DNA of 55,458 nt from the NCBI GenBank assembly GCA_947495685.1, contig CANLZY010000034.1:1-55458 (forward strand), in the 5' to 3' direction. The notes under the pieces were generated by a model that saw only the letters and a list, made by a program, of their open reading frames with translations, had not been told where the DNA came from and made no database searches. This DNA comes from an uncultured Tropicimonas sp. Lineage in GTDB: Bacteria; Pseudomonadota; Alphaproteobacteria; Rhodobacterales; Rhodobacteraceae. Shown in pieces: positions 17,334 to 26,392 of the stretch (position 1 is its first letter; each line of letters starts with the position of its first letter). The position numbers were made by a program, and so were the translations under genes.

Positions 17334-18938
17334 TCAGAACTTGAACCGGTAGGTAACGGAAAAGCTCCCGCCAAGAAGACCCGGACCGGACGCCTCGTTC
17401 TGGTTCCAGGGCCACCGATTGTTGCTGTAGTTGCTGTAAGACACGGTGAACTGGTCCGAGATCCTGTAGCTGGCCGTATAGCTGTAGTCGGGCTCGTACG
17501 TGCCCTGCTCGCCGGGGAAATACGCATAGGCTGTTCCACTGACCCTGAGTTTCTTGGTGATGCTCGCGCCGCATGACAGGCTGACACTGGATTCCACCAG
17601 CTTCGGCAGACCGATGCCGGTGGAACAGGCGACGGTCTTGCCATTTGGAAGCTCGAATTTCGGCAGCTTGAAACTCCCACGCAATTTTCCCGAAGCCAGC
17701 GCATCGAAAAAACCGCCATCCGGGCCGTCGAAACGGGCAAGGTAGTTGGAGTAGGTCAGGTTGATCCTCTCCGAAACCTTGTACGTGAGGGCATAGGTGA
17801 AATCCGGGTCCCAGGGCTGCTGATCCTCCGGGTTGAGGTATTCCTGAAGGAAGAACCGCAAGGTGAGCTTTTCGGTGATATTTCCGCTGCACCCAAGCCC
17901 CACGCGCGGTTTGCCCGGCCCCGTGTCTTGCGTGTCCGAGTCGGTATGCCGAAGGCTGAAGGAGCCGGTTACCGAACACCTGAGATTTGTCCGCTCCACG
18001 AATGTTTCCCTGTCATCGTCGGTCGATGGCTCTTCCGCCCCATCCTCCACGGCGGGAGCATTCGGATTTGTGGAGGGCTTGGTCGTGACGGGTTTGGGAG
18101 TTGTGCGGCGCGGGGCGGTGTTTGCGAACGACGTGGCGCAGCCGGACGGCATGAAAGCTGCAAGTTCCGAGCAGACATCTTCCTGCGGATCCGCCGCCCC
18201 GGCCCGGTCGCTCGGGCGGCTGTTGGCGTTCCCCGGAACCGATCCGGACCCGCCGTTGACCTGCTCCAGGGGGTCTGCGGCTGCATCGCGTGCTCCGGGA
18301 TCGGCGGAGGCCGGTGCCGATGTCACCTCGCCCCCATCGGAGGGCGCGCGCGTTCCGACCGGTAATCCGGTGTCCGAGTCCGCCGAGGTCAGCGTGTCCG
18401 ATTGCTTCTTGTCGTTCGTCGGCCCGTCCACCACGGCGGGAGCGGATGGTTGTGCCCCCGTGCCGGAAAGGATCCACTCGGCCAGGTAGCGCGACAAGGT
18501 TTCGCCGTCGGAAATGGCCGCGCTGTCCGGACGCCCGCTCCCGGTGGCTGGAACAGCAAACGACGTCCCATCGGCACGCCGTACCAGGCAGGACACGCCT
18601 GACGTGCACGCCAGGGTGTAAGCCGCTTCCCTCTGACCACTGTCTTCCATGATCGTGGCAGACCCGTCCGGAAACACGACATAGTACCAGCCATTGGACA
18701 CCCCGCGCTGGAAGCGCGACCAGAACATGACGTTCTGGACATCGCCAACAACCTCTTCGGCGCCCGGCAGGACAGGGTCCGCCGTGTTGACGAATTCCGG
18801 ACCGGGCACGAACGGCTGAATGGTGGCAGGAGACACGCCGGGAGACCCGATCTGCTCCGCCCGAGCCACAGGGACATGCGGGGCCTCTGTCACGAAGACC
18901 ACAGCCATCAACATGAACCAGAATGAACGCAAAAACAT
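17334..18938 (-). CDS. Outer-membrane beta-barrel-like protein with N-terminal exported domain
   Basis: 534 residues. A signal peptide ends near VARAEQ. Residues ~65-160 resemble the N-terminal domain of the protein at 4715-5473 (WYYVVFPDGSATI, YTLACTSGVSC, DGTSFAVPA, ETLSRYLAEWI). A long Ser/Pro/Asp/Thr-rich linker (~165-310) follows. The C-terminal ~220 residues show alternating strands such as YALTYKVSERINLTYSNYL and YTASYRISDQFTVSYSNYS, ending in YRFKF with a terminal phenylalanine as in BAM-inserted barrels. It may form the outer-membrane part of the polysaccharide system (inference). The ATG at 18938 is chosen; a TTG two codons upstream is possible. Convergent with the LuxR-type gene. 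Confidence 0.7.
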   Translation of the reverse strand: MFLRSFWFMLMAVVFVTEAPHVPVARAEQIGSPGVSPATIQPFVPGPEFVNTADPVLPGAEEVVGDVQNVMFWSRFQRGVSNGWYYVVFPDGSATIMEDSGQREAAYTLACTSGVSCLVRRADGTSFAVPATGSGRPDSAAISDGETLSRYLAEWILSGTGAQPSAPAVVDGPTNDKKQSDTLTSADSDTGLPVGTRAPSDGGEVTSAPASADPGARDAAADPLEQVNGGSGSVPGNANSRPSDRAGAADPQEDVCSELAAFMPSGCATSFANTAPRRTTPKPVTTKPSTNPNAPAVEDGAEEPSTDDDRETFVERTNLRCSVTGSFSLRHTDSDTQDTGPGKPRVGLGCSGNITEKLTLRFFLQEYLNPEDQQPWDPDFTYALTYKVSERINLTYSNYLARFDGPDGGFFDALASGKLRGSFKLPKFELPNGKTVACSTGIGLPKLVESSVSLSCGASITKKLRVSGTAYAYFPGEQGTYEPDYSYTASYRISDQFTVSYSNYSNNRWPWNQNEASGPGLLGGSFSVTYRFKF

Positions 18939-19342
18939 GTCCAAACTCTAATAGGTATCGGCAATCACCGCCTGCTGACCGGGGCGGGTGGTAGCCAGTC
19001 GGGAGAAAGTTTAACCAAGACGGCCTCCGCCAACGACTCTCGTTCTCGATTTGAATGCAACCTGATGCGGTCATGCCGCGTTCGCTGTACCGACCGTGCT
19101 TTTTTCGGTGGAAGACGGGCCATCAATCCGCGTTTCGTCGGCACTTTCGGCGGGTTCCTGTGCAGGGACAGGTGGCAGGGTCATCTTTGGACTCCAACGT
19201 GACAGCAGGAACGAAGGATCAGTTCCCCCACGAGCCGAACGAGCGCGAGTTGGTCGCCATGCAATGATGCCTTGTGGCCGCGCCGAGGGCACAATCCCCT
19301 GTCGCCCGATGCCTCCCAAGCCTCTGCAACCGCTCCCCTGCC
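18939..19342. other. Intergenic; at most one very small frame
   Basis: A 37-codon minus-strand frame (19184 to 19071, starting MTLPPVPAQE) has GGAG seven bases upstream, but no recognisable feature supports it. Nothing else was seen. Confidence 0.4.
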
Positions 19343-19924
19343 CTATGCTCTTGCAGCATTTCGCATCCGGCTCAACGTGACCGGCGTCATTCCCAGGAAC
19401 GACGCGATTTGGCCGTGATTGAAGTGATCCTCATGGTCCGGATAGAGACCCCGAAACCACGCCAACCGCTCCTTGGCCTTCAATGCAGCAAGACTCCATT
19501 CGCGGCTTGTCTTTCGCTCCAGTTCGGCACGCAGGATGGCATTGGCCCAATCCTCGATCTCTTGTGTGCCGCGCATCATGTCCAGAAGCACCGCAGCCGA
19601 CACCGAAGCGACTTGCCCGTCCGTCTCTGCCCGGAGGTTGACAAGGGACTTTCCGTTGGCGGTTCGCGCCAGATTGGGAGTCACGACGCAAGGCCCGACA
19701 TGAAACCCAACACAGACTTCGCGCCCTTCGGCGTCGCCAATCAGACTGACGGCCCGTCCTGACAACAGAAGGTATTCCATGGCATCCGGCTCTCCCTGCC
19801 GCGCGACATGCTCGGTCCTGCGAACTGCCGTTGCCTCGAACGCCCCGGCCAAGGTCCGCGCATCCGCGGACGCCAGGCCACCGAAAATCCGTCGGTCCCG
19901 TTCAAAGCCGTCTGCGATCCGCAT
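19343..19924 (-). CDS. Crp/Fnr-family transcriptional regulator
   Basis: 193 residues. The N-terminal part has the cyclic-nucleotide-binding fold pattern (HVARQGEPDAMEYLLLSGRAVSL). The C-terminal helix-turn-helix reads FNHGQIASFLGMTPVTLSRMR, the recognition helix of the Crp superfamily. No FNR-type cysteine cluster is seen, so it is not an iron-sulphur oxygen sensor. Start placement at 19924 is tentative; in-frame codons continue upstream. Divergent from the membrane protein at 20014, its probable target. Confidence 0.85.
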   Translation of the reverse strand: MRIADGFERDRRIFGGLASADARTLAGAFEATAVRRTEHVARQGEPDAMEYLLLSGRAVSLIGDAEGREVCVGFHVGPCVVTPNLARTANGKSLVNLRAETDGQVASVSAAVLLDMMRGTQEIEDWANAILRAELERKTSREWSLAALKAKERLAWFRGLYPDHEDHFNHGQIASFLGMTPVTLSRMRNAARA

Positions 19925-20013
19925 TTCCGATGCTCCGTTATCAAATGACAATGCATCGCAATCGAGGGGCCGGTACGGGCAGACAAATCTCGATTGCAGC
20001 AGGAATGATTGAA

Positions 20014-20652
20014 ATGAACATACGTCACAATGGCAGGGCAGCAATTGCTTTCGGGTTGAGCGCCTTGGCCGTTTACCTTGTCATGGTTCTCGGAACGCTC
20101 GAACACCTGAGCGATCTTGCCGGTGCGCCACCGTTCGACCTTCGGCCTGCAGGGTATTCACAGACCGATGCCGCCGACCTTCTGCACGCGCTCGGCGATC
20201 CCGGGCGGCGGTACTATCTGACGCGGCAGGTTCCACTGGATACACTCTATCCGGGATTGCTGGCCCTGACATTGATATCGACGTTCCGATGGCGTGCCGC
20301 CTGGTTCGGGCCGACGGCGATGACACGATTGGGCGGACCCGTGGCCATCCTGGCCGCCGGCTTCGACTACGTGGAGAACATTGGGGTGGCTCTCATGTTG
20401 CTTGGCGGGCCGGCTTCAGATCCGTCGCTGATCCAAGCTACAAGCACCGCGTCGATCCTGAAATCCATCCTGACCTCCGCTGCTATGTTTGGCGTGATCG
20501 CGACCCTGGCCCCCCTCCTGTTCCGGCATGTGGCGCGACGGCGCTTCCTGCCGTTTCCCCGCGACCGAGCCGTCAGGACGGGTCCGGCATCTTCCCTGAC
20601 CCTCGCCCCCAAAACCACGCGAATGGCGGAAAACGAGGGGGCTTTGTCCTAA
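20014..20652 (+). CDS. Integral membrane protein of unknown function
   Basis: 212 residues with about four hydrophobic helices (near AIAFGLSALAVYLVMVLGTL, LYPGLLALTLI, GGPVAILAAGFDYVENIGVALML and ILTSAAMFGVIATLAPLLF). The D-Y-x-E-N motif in the third helix is notable. The start at 20014 has AGGA nine bases upstream. I do not recognise the family by name. It lies between a divergent Crp/Fnr regulator and a GlxA-type regulator. Confidence 0.75.
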   Translation: MNIRHNGRAAIAFGLSALAVYLVMVLGTLEHLSDLAGAPPFDLRPAGYSQTDAADLLHALGDPGRRYYLTRQVPLDTLYPGLLALTLISTFRWRAAWFGPTAMTRLGGPVAILAAGFDYVENIGVALMLLGGPASDPSLIQATSTASILKSILTSAAMFGVIATLAPLLFRHVARRRFLPFPRDRAVRTGPASSLTLAPKTTRMAENEGALS

Positions 20653-20685
20653 CGGTCAATGCAGCGGGTGCGCTAATGTCTGATC

Positions 20686-21729
20686 ATGGCACAGGAACCA
20701 ACATATCAGACAGGGCATCGGCCACGTACCGTCGTGATGGTGACGTACCCGGAGGCCCACATTCTCGACGTGGTCGGCCCGTTGGAGGTATTGACCGGCG
20801 CGACGTATTTCCTCCCCGAAGGGCAGGCCCCCTATGCGGTCACTGTCGTCGCGTCCAACGCCGGGCCAGTGCAAACGACGTCCGGGATAAGCGTGACGGC
20901 CCACCGGGCGTTTGTCGACGCCATCAGGGACGACGATCCGATCGACACGCTGATCGTCAGCGGTGGCCATGGCACCATGACCGCGCTCGAGGACACCGCA
21001 CTTCTGGATTTCGTGCGCCAGGCGGCGGCACGGTCGCGACGGATCGTGTCAATCTGTACCGGCGCCATGGTCCTTGCGGAGATCGGGCTTCTGGATGGCA
21101 GGCGGGCCACAACCCATTGGTGGTGGTGCCCGATTCTGGAAAAGCGGTATCCAGCAGTCAATGTCGACCGCGATGCGATCTTTGTCCGCGACGGGGATAT
21201 CTGGACCTCCGCCGGTGTGACCGCCGGAATGGACCTGGCGCTGGCCCTGGTCGAGATGGACTTCGGCCACGACATCGCCCTGCAAGTGGCGCGGTACAAC
21301 GTCATGTACATGATGCGGCCCGGCGGTCAGTCGCAGTTCAGCGCGCATCTTGTGGCGCAACGCGCCGAGGATCCGGCGATCAACGCGACGCTCGCGTATA
21401 TCCTTGCCAATCCCGGCGATCCGCTGACCGTGACAGCACTGGCCGCGCGCGCGGGTCTGTCGGAGCGGACCTTCGCGCGACGGTTCAAGGGAGAAACGGA
21501 GCTGACGCCCGCCGCTTATGTCGAAGCGGTGCGGGTTCAGTCGGCGCGCGTGACCCTGGAAACGACGACACGCGGTGTCGAGCAGGTCGCGCTGCAAACC
21601 GGGTTTCAAAACGCCGAACGGATGCGACGCGCGTTTCAACGGCATCTGGGCGTCTCTGCCACGGAGTATCGCGAGCGGTTTCGCGGCTCGCAGTCAGCCG
21701 CCACCCTGATCCGCGACGGCCCCGGCTGA
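20686..21729 (+). CDS. GlxA-type transcriptional regulator (DJ-1/PfpI plus AraC domains)
   Basis: 347 residues. Residues ~15-180 form a class I glutamine-amidotransferase-like (DJ-1/PfpI) domain with the nucleophile-elbow sequence SICTGAMVLAE. The C-terminal ~100 residues are an AraC helix-turn-helix pair (LAARAGLSERTFARRFK; VEQVALQTGFQNAERMRRAFQ) ending GVSATEYRERF. In related regulators the N-terminal domain is a sensor and not an enzyme. The target is unknown; the following lipoprotein gene is a candidate. Confidence 0.92.
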   Translation: MAQEPTYQTGHRPRTVVMVTYPEAHILDVVGPLEVLTGATYFLPEGQAPYAVTVVASNAGPVQTTSGISVTAHRAFVDAIRDDDPIDTLIVSGGHGTMTALEDTALLDFVRQAAARSRRIVSICTGAMVLAEIGLLDGRRATTHWWWCPILEKRYPAVNVDRDAIFVRDGDIWTSAGVTAGMDLALALVEMDFGHDIALQVARYNVMYMMRPGGQSQFSAHLVAQRAEDPAINATLAYILANPGDPLTVTALAARAGLSERTFARRFKGETELTPAAYVEAVRVQSARVTLETTTRGVEQVALQTGFQNAERMRRAFQRHLGVSATEYRERFRGSQSAATLIRDGPG

Positions 21730-21825
21730 GCAACGTCCGCTTTCAACCCGACATCAACCTGACGCGCCACTGACCCTGCGTTTGCGCGACCCTATCCCTT
21801 TGTTCAAAACCACAGGAAACGACCG

Positions 21826-22188
21826 ATGAAACCGATCCTCTTTCTCACCCTAATTCCCATCGCCTTGGCAGCCTGCGCGGACAGTGGCGCAAACTACACG
21901 CCAATCCTTGACGGCGCGCCATCGGCGGCTTTCGCAAGCGATCTTGAGGCCTGTCAGCGCCTTGCCCGCAACCAGGGGCAGTTCGATCAGGAGGCCGCAG
22001 GCGCTGCCATGCTTGGGGCCGGAGCCGGTGCGCTCCTGGGCGCGGCGGACGAGGACGGCGATGCGGTGAGCGGGGCGGTGGTGGGGGCGGTGGCCGGGGG
22101 TGCTGCGGGTGCCGTCGACGCCAACGACCGGCGCAAGGCGATCGTCGTTGAATGCCTGCGAGGGCGTGGCCACCGTGTCGCCGGCTGA
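21826..22188 (+). CDS. Glycine-zipper lipoprotein
   Basis: 120 residues. A lipobox LAAC ends the signal peptide (Cys17), so it is a predicted lipoprotein. The middle holds a glycine zipper (AAGAAMLGAGAGALLGAA..., AVSGAVVGAVAGGAAGAV) as in OmpA-associated and SlyB-like envelope proteins. The C-terminus resembles short 'YMGG-type' tails but has VECLRGRGHRVAG. Function unknown; probably structural in the envelope. Confidence 0.85.
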   Translation: MKPILFLTLIPIALAACADSGANYTPILDGAPSAAFASDLEACQRLARNQGQFDQEAAGAAMLGAGAGALLGAADEDGDAVSGAVVGAVAGGAAGAVDANDRRKAIVVECLRGRGHRVAG

Positions 22189-22222
22189 CAGTTCCTTATT
22201 CACACCATGAAAGGACCAGGGC

Positions 22223-22417
22223 ATGTCTCATCTCCACCCTCTGCGCCGCCGTGGCCTTGACTGGCTTTTGGCCATGTTTCATCTGAAGGCGTATCGAAAG
22301 CCGTCCGGCAGCCGATCCCTTTCGCTGCCGACCGCGCCCCGGCTGCGGCGGGATGTTGGCCTGCCCGAGATGGACCCGGAGCCGCCGGTCCACTTGTTTC
22401 TCAGCCCAAGGCTCTGA
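22223..22417 (+). CDS. Small hypothetical protein
   Basis: 64 residues, basic N-terminus (LRRRGLDWLLAMF). The part LRRDVGLPEMDPEPP is faintly reminiscent of DUF1127 small proteins (LRDIGLSRxD). AAAGGA lies about 7 bases before the ATG. It sits in a head-to-tail run of short genes. The coding status is uncertain. Confidence 0.4.
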   Translation: MSHLHPLRRRGLDWLLAMFHLKAYRKPSGSRSLSLPTAPRLRRDVGLPEMDPEPPVHLFLSPRL

Positions 22418-22460
22418 CACGGAGCGCCTGCATCCAAGTGTCTCCAGCACGGAGGAAGTC

Positions 22461-22835
22461 ATGACAAGCCAGACCCCTGCCATCTTCTATGCCGCTCTCG
22501 CGGCCATCCCCGCTGCGATGCACATCGCCCTTGCGGCAGGGGCGCCGTTGGGGCGGTTCACCGTCGGGGGCCGGTTCCCGGGCCGCTTGCCACCGATCTG
22601 GCGCGGTCTTGCACTGGTTCAGGCCGGGCTTCTTGTCGGGATGGCGCTCGTCGTGCTCGACCGGGGCGGTGTCTGCTCCACCGGGCTGCCATCCGCCCTG
22701 TTCTGGCCAGTGACAGGCCTTACCGTACTCACATTTCTCGCCAATGCAGCAAGCCCCTCGCGCCCCGAACGGCGGCTCTGGACACCCATCACCCTTGGGA
22801 TGGTGGCAAGTGCCCTTGGGACGGTCTTTCTCTGA
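22461..22835 (+). CDS. Small integral membrane protein
   Basis: 124 residues with about four hydrophobic segments (FYAALAAIPAAMHIALAAG, LALVQAGLLVGMALVVL, ALFWPVTGLTVLTFLANAA, TLGMVASALGTVFL). GGAGGA at 22451 gives a good ribosome binding site. I do not recognise a named family. It lies 25 bases before the NAD(P)-binding protein gene and is probably co-transcribed with it. Confidence 0.75.
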   Translation: MTSQTPAIFYAALAAIPAAMHIALAAGAPLGRFTVGGRFPGRLPPIWRGLALVQAGLLVGMALVVLDRGGVCSTGLPSALFWPVTGLTVLTFLANAASPSRPERRLWTPITLGMVASALGTVFL

Positions 22836-22860
22836 AACCCAAATTCCGAAAGCATACCCC

Positions 22861-23715
22861 ATGCAAACAGTCTTCATTGCCGGCGCCACCGGCTACCTTG
22901 GCCGCAATCTTTGCGCAGAATACCACAGTCGCGGTTGGCAGGTGCGGGCGCTGGTGCGCGATGCCCATCGGGCACGAGACCTGACTGCCGATGAATTGAT
23001 CGAGGCCGAGGCCACCAAGCCGGAAACCCTTGCGGGGGTCATGGAGGGGGCCGATCTGGCCATCTCGGCCCTTGGCATCACCCGGCAGGCGGATGGCGTT
23101 GGGTATCGGGAAGTCGACTACCAGGCGAACCTGAACCTGCTGGACGAGGCGCGCCGCGCCGGCGTGCGCCGCTTTGCCTATATCCACGTGCTGAACGCCG
23201 GACGGATGCTCGACGTGCCGCTGGTCGCCGCCAAGGCCGCGTACGTGCGCGAGTTGCAGGATGCGGACATCCCATCGACCGTGATCGCGCCGTCAGGGTA
23301 TTTTTCCGACATGAGCGATTTTCTGGAGATGGCGCGGTCGGGCCGCGTCTGGCTCTTTGGGTCCGGCGCGCCGCGGATCAACCCGATCCACGGGGCGGAC
23401 CTGGCCACGGCCACGGCGGATGCCATTGACCGGGAGCTGGACTGGCTGGACGTGGGCGGACCGGATACGTTCAGCCAATCCGCCCTGGCGGAGGCTGCCT
23501 TTGCCGCACTTGGCAAACCGGCGAAGATCACCCGGCTTCCCGATTGGGTGCGCCGCGCCGCCTTGCTGCTGCTACCCCGCCTGACCCCGCGTCGGATTCA
23601 CGGCCCAGCGCAATTGTTCCTGACCGCGCTTGGGATGGACATGGTTGGCGCGCGCCATGGCACCCGTCACCTGGCGGACCATTTCGCGGCATTGGCCGCG
23701 TCGGCAAAGCCATAG
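22861..23715 (+). CDS. NAD(P)-binding NmrA/atypical SDR protein
   Basis: 284 residues. The N-terminus FIAGATGYLGRNL is the GxxGxxG dinucleotide-binding turn of atypical short-chain dehydrogenases (NmrA/complex I subunit-like). There is no classical YxxxK catalytic pair at the expected place (AAKAAYVREL is nearest), so it may bind NADP(H) without standard SDR chemistry. Substrate unknown. The ATG at 22861 gives the canonical start of the first beta strand. Confidence 0.85.
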   Translation: MQTVFIAGATGYLGRNLCAEYHSRGWQVRALVRDAHRARDLTADELIEAEATKPETLAGVMEGADLAISALGITRQADGVGYREVDYQANLNLLDEARRAGVRRFAYIHVLNAGRMLDVPLVAAKAAYVRELQDADIPSTVIAPSGYFSDMSDFLEMARSGRVWLFGSGAPRINPIHGADLATATADAIDRELDWLDVGGPDTFSQSALAEAAFAALGKPAKITRLPDWVRRAALLLLPRLTPRRIHGPAQLFLTALGMDMVGARHGTRHLADHFAALAASAKP

Positions 23716-23739
23716 GCCGCCGATCGGCAAGAGCGAGCC

Positions 23740-24393
23740 ATGACTCTGCAAGGCATCGAGTGGCCTGTCCACGCCTGTCTGCGGCGCGACCTATCTGATC
23801 GACTTTGCCCGTCTGGTCACGCTTCTGGCCCGGTTGGGATACGGCAGTTCCGAGATCGCCCCCCGCGCCTTGGCCGATTTCATCGACGCGACGCCCGACA
23901 TCTGATTGCCTGGAACACCATCATCCATGCGGTCCTTGCGCCGGCTCCGGCGATACTGGTCGGGGCGGTGTCACGGCAGTTGTCCGAGACCGCGCCGGGC
24001 TGGGCCTCCGCCCCCCGGGCGTTCGGCCTGATCTGGGCAACGCCGATGCCGGGCGCGGGCATAATCGCCAATGTCGCGATCCAGCGCGGCGCATCTCTAG
24101 GCCACAGGTCCCGACGCCGCCGCGCTTTGGAGCATCCTTCACGCCGTCGAGCTTGGCCGCTGTGACGGCAACGGGATTGCGGGCGGGGTCTGCATCCTGT
24201 GTGTCAGCCTCGCCAGCCTTCTCGGACACAGCCTATTTGAACCAGTCGCGGCGCTCTGTATTCTGTCGGCCTTGGCGGTTTCGCGATCATCGTGCCAGCA
24301 GTTGGCGCAACCGCCGGAGCCGTCTTCGGGTCTTGCGCCATCGTCTGGTTGCTGGCCATTGGCATCCATGCGTTTCTTGATGATCGGATGAGA
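23740..24393 (+). pseudogene. Frameshifted integral membrane protein
   Basis: Protein-like segments appear in succession in different frames. After MTLQGIEWPVHAC comes TYLIDFARLVTLLARLGYG to a stop near 23903. Another frame continues HLIAWNTIIHAVLAPAPAILVGAV to GAGIIANVAIQRGASL. A third gives WSILHAVELGRCDGNGIAGG, then LLGHSLFEPVAAL, and after a further shift GGFAIIVPAVGATAGAVFGS. Joined, they make a multi-helix membrane protein of roughly 210 residues. At least three frameshifts are needed, so this is a decayed gene. The family is not recognised; it follows the NAD(P)-binding gene closely. Confidence 0.65.
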
Positions 24394-24419
24394 CGTCCGG
24401 CGCAATGCCCCCTGCCGTA

Positions 24420-25304
24420 TCACCGCCCGATGAATTCAGCCCGGCGCTCGCTAAGGGCCGCGCAGAGATAGTCGACGAACAACCGTACCCTGCGGACCCT
24501 TTGCAAGTCGCCGTGCAACAGCACCCACGTGGCCCGGCTGGTATCGAGCGCGGTGCCCGGCACGCGTTGCAACTCGGGAAACCTGGCCTGGACCCAGGCC
24601 GCCAGGACGGTCATCCCGGCCCCCGCCCGCGCCAGGTGAAGATGCATCGCGGGGTCCGGGATCGTGTGCCGGATGCGGGCCTTGGGGAACGGCGAACGGT
24701 GGATAAGGTCCAGAAGCTCCGGCACCTCGCCGTAGCCGATCCAGGTCAGCCCCTGCCCCTCGGGTCCGGCTGTCGGCAGCATTTGATCCAGGTAGTGAGA
24801 GGCCGCATACGTTCCCAACGCCAATGGGAAAAGCTTGCGCCCCACGGCATCCTCTTCGATCTCGCGCACATGGCGGATCGACACGTCCGTTTCCAGCCGG
24901 GCGATGGAGTCGATCCCGTAGGACAGATTGAGGTCTATCTCGATATCGGGATAGAGGATCGCAAATTCGGCCAGCACGGGTGCCAGCAGAAAGTGCGCCG
25001 TCATCGGATCGGCGGACAGGCGGATACGCCCGGCGGCTTCGCGATCCAGCCCCTGTACGGCGTTGAACCCCTTGAGCAGTGCCGTCTCGGCCTCTAGCGC
25101 TTGCGGCAGCAACGCCCGCCCCGCTGCCGTCAGATGCAGGCCATCCGCGCCACGCCGAAACAGCTGCACACCAAGGCGCGCCTCCAGTGCCTCGATCTGG
25201 CGCCGGATCGTGGCGTGGGTGCTGTCCGACTGGTCGGCCGCGCCCCTGAGCGACCCAGCACGAGCAACCGCCAAAAAAGCAGGGAGCGATTTCCAATCTA
25301 TCAT
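24420..25304 (-). CDS. LysR-family transcriptional regulator
   Basis: 294 residues. N-terminal winged helix-turn-helix (FLAVARAGSLRGAADQSDSTHATIRRQIEALEARLG in the standard LysR position), then a periplasmic-binding-like effector domain. Divergent from the alcohol-dehydrogenase-like gene at 25412 with 107 bases between starts, which makes that gene the probable target. ATG start. Confidence 0.92.
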   Translation of the reverse strand: MIDWKSLPAFLAVARAGSLRGAADQSDSTHATIRRQIEALEARLGVQLFRRGADGLHLTAAGRALLPQALEAETALLKGFNAVQGLDREAAGRIRLSADPMTAHFLLAPVLAEFAILYPDIEIDLNLSYGIDSIARLETDVSIRHVREIEEDAVGRKLFPLALGTYAASHYLDQMLPTAGPEGQGLTWIGYGEVPELLDLIHRSPFPKARIRHTIPDPAMHLHLARAGAGMTVLAAWVQARFPELQRVPGTALDTSRATWVLLHGDLQRVRRVRLFVDYLCAALSERRAEFIGR

Positions 25305-25411
25305 GGTGGAACGATTTTGAACCGCACTGGGCCATATCTGTCAATAGGCGGATCAATTTCGACACGGTAGGACCGGTTCATTCCGACGAAATGTCCAAAG
25401 GAGACGCCGAA

Positions 25412-26392
25412 ATGACCGCGACCCTCACCGCCTGGAGGATCCGCAGCTATGGCGCGCCTGACCGCCTTTCCCCCGTCCAGCGCCCGATGCCCACCCCGGG
25501 CCCGACCGACATCCTGATCCGCATCCACGCCTCTGCCGTCACCCGCGCTGACGGGATGATGCGGGCGGGTCAGCCTCGTTTCGCCCGAGCGTTCCTGGGC
25601 CTCCGTCGCCCCCGCAACGATCTCAGCGGTACGGGGCTTTCCGGCGAGGTGATCGCGGTGGGCGAACAGGTCCGACGCTTTGCGGTGGGCGACGCCGTGT
25701 TCGGAGAATCCGGTTTGTCGTTCGGCGCCAATGCCAGTCATATCTGTCTGGACGAAGCCGGCCTGCTGATGCCCAAACCCGCGGAGCTGTCACATGAAGA
25801 CGCAGCCGTGATGTGCGACGGGCCGCTGACCTCGCTTCATTTCCTCGAAAACGTGGCACGCCTGAAACAGGGCGAGCGGGTGCTGATCCTCGGCGGCTCC
25901 GGCAGTCTGGGCAGTGCCGCCGTGCAGATCGCCGCCGCGATGGGGACGGAGGTCACGGCGACCTGCAGTGCGCGGAACGTCGGCCTCGTCGCCTCGCTGG
26001 GGGCCGACCGGGTGATCGACTATGCCGAGGAAGATGCGCTGGCCGCGCGTGAACGCTACGACGTGATCTATGATACTCTGGGGATCGCGACATTCGCCAG
26101 TGCCCGAAAGAGCCTCACCCAACGCGGTCGCTATGTGTGCCCCGTTCTGTCACTGCGCCTTCTCGCAGCGACACTGCGCACGGCGGCCATTGGCCAGCGC
26201 AAGGCCCGTTTCTCGGCCACCGGATTGCAGACGCCGGACCTGCTTCGCCCTTTGCTCAAGCGGCTTGTGGAGATGACCGAGGCCGGAACCCTCGCGCCGG
26301 TTCTCGACCGGGTCTATCCGTTGAACGACCTGATTGCGGCCCACCGGCACATGGAAACCGGGCACAAGCGCGGAAACGTCGTGGTGGTCTGA
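25412..26392 (+). CDS. Zinc-free MDR-type NAD(P)H oxidoreductase (quinone oxidoreductase-like)
   Basis: 326 residues. The GroES-like N-terminal domain (MPTPGPTDILIRIHASAVTRADGMMR) lacks the structural-zinc cysteine cluster, as in quinone reductases. The Rossmann domain has VLILGGSGSLGSAAVQIA (NADP-binding turn). The start at 25412 is chosen over an ATG 21 bases earlier because AAGGAG lies just before it. The substrate is not predictable. Probably regulated by the divergent LysR protein. Confidence 0.88.
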   Translation: MTATLTAWRIRSYGAPDRLSPVQRPMPTPGPTDILIRIHASAVTRADGMMRAGQPRFARAFLGLRRPRNDLSGTGLSGEVIAVGEQVRRFAVGDAVFGESGLSFGANASHICLDEAGLLMPKPAELSHEDAAVMCDGPLTSLHFLENVARLKQGERVLILGGSGSLGSAAVQIAAAMGTEVTATCSARNVGLVASLGADRVIDYAEEDALAARERYDVIYDTLGIATFASARKSLTQRGRYVCPVLSLRLLAATLRTAAIGQRKARFSATGLQTPDLLRPLLKRLVEMTEAGTLAPVLDRVYPLNDLIAAHRHMETGHKRGNVVVV

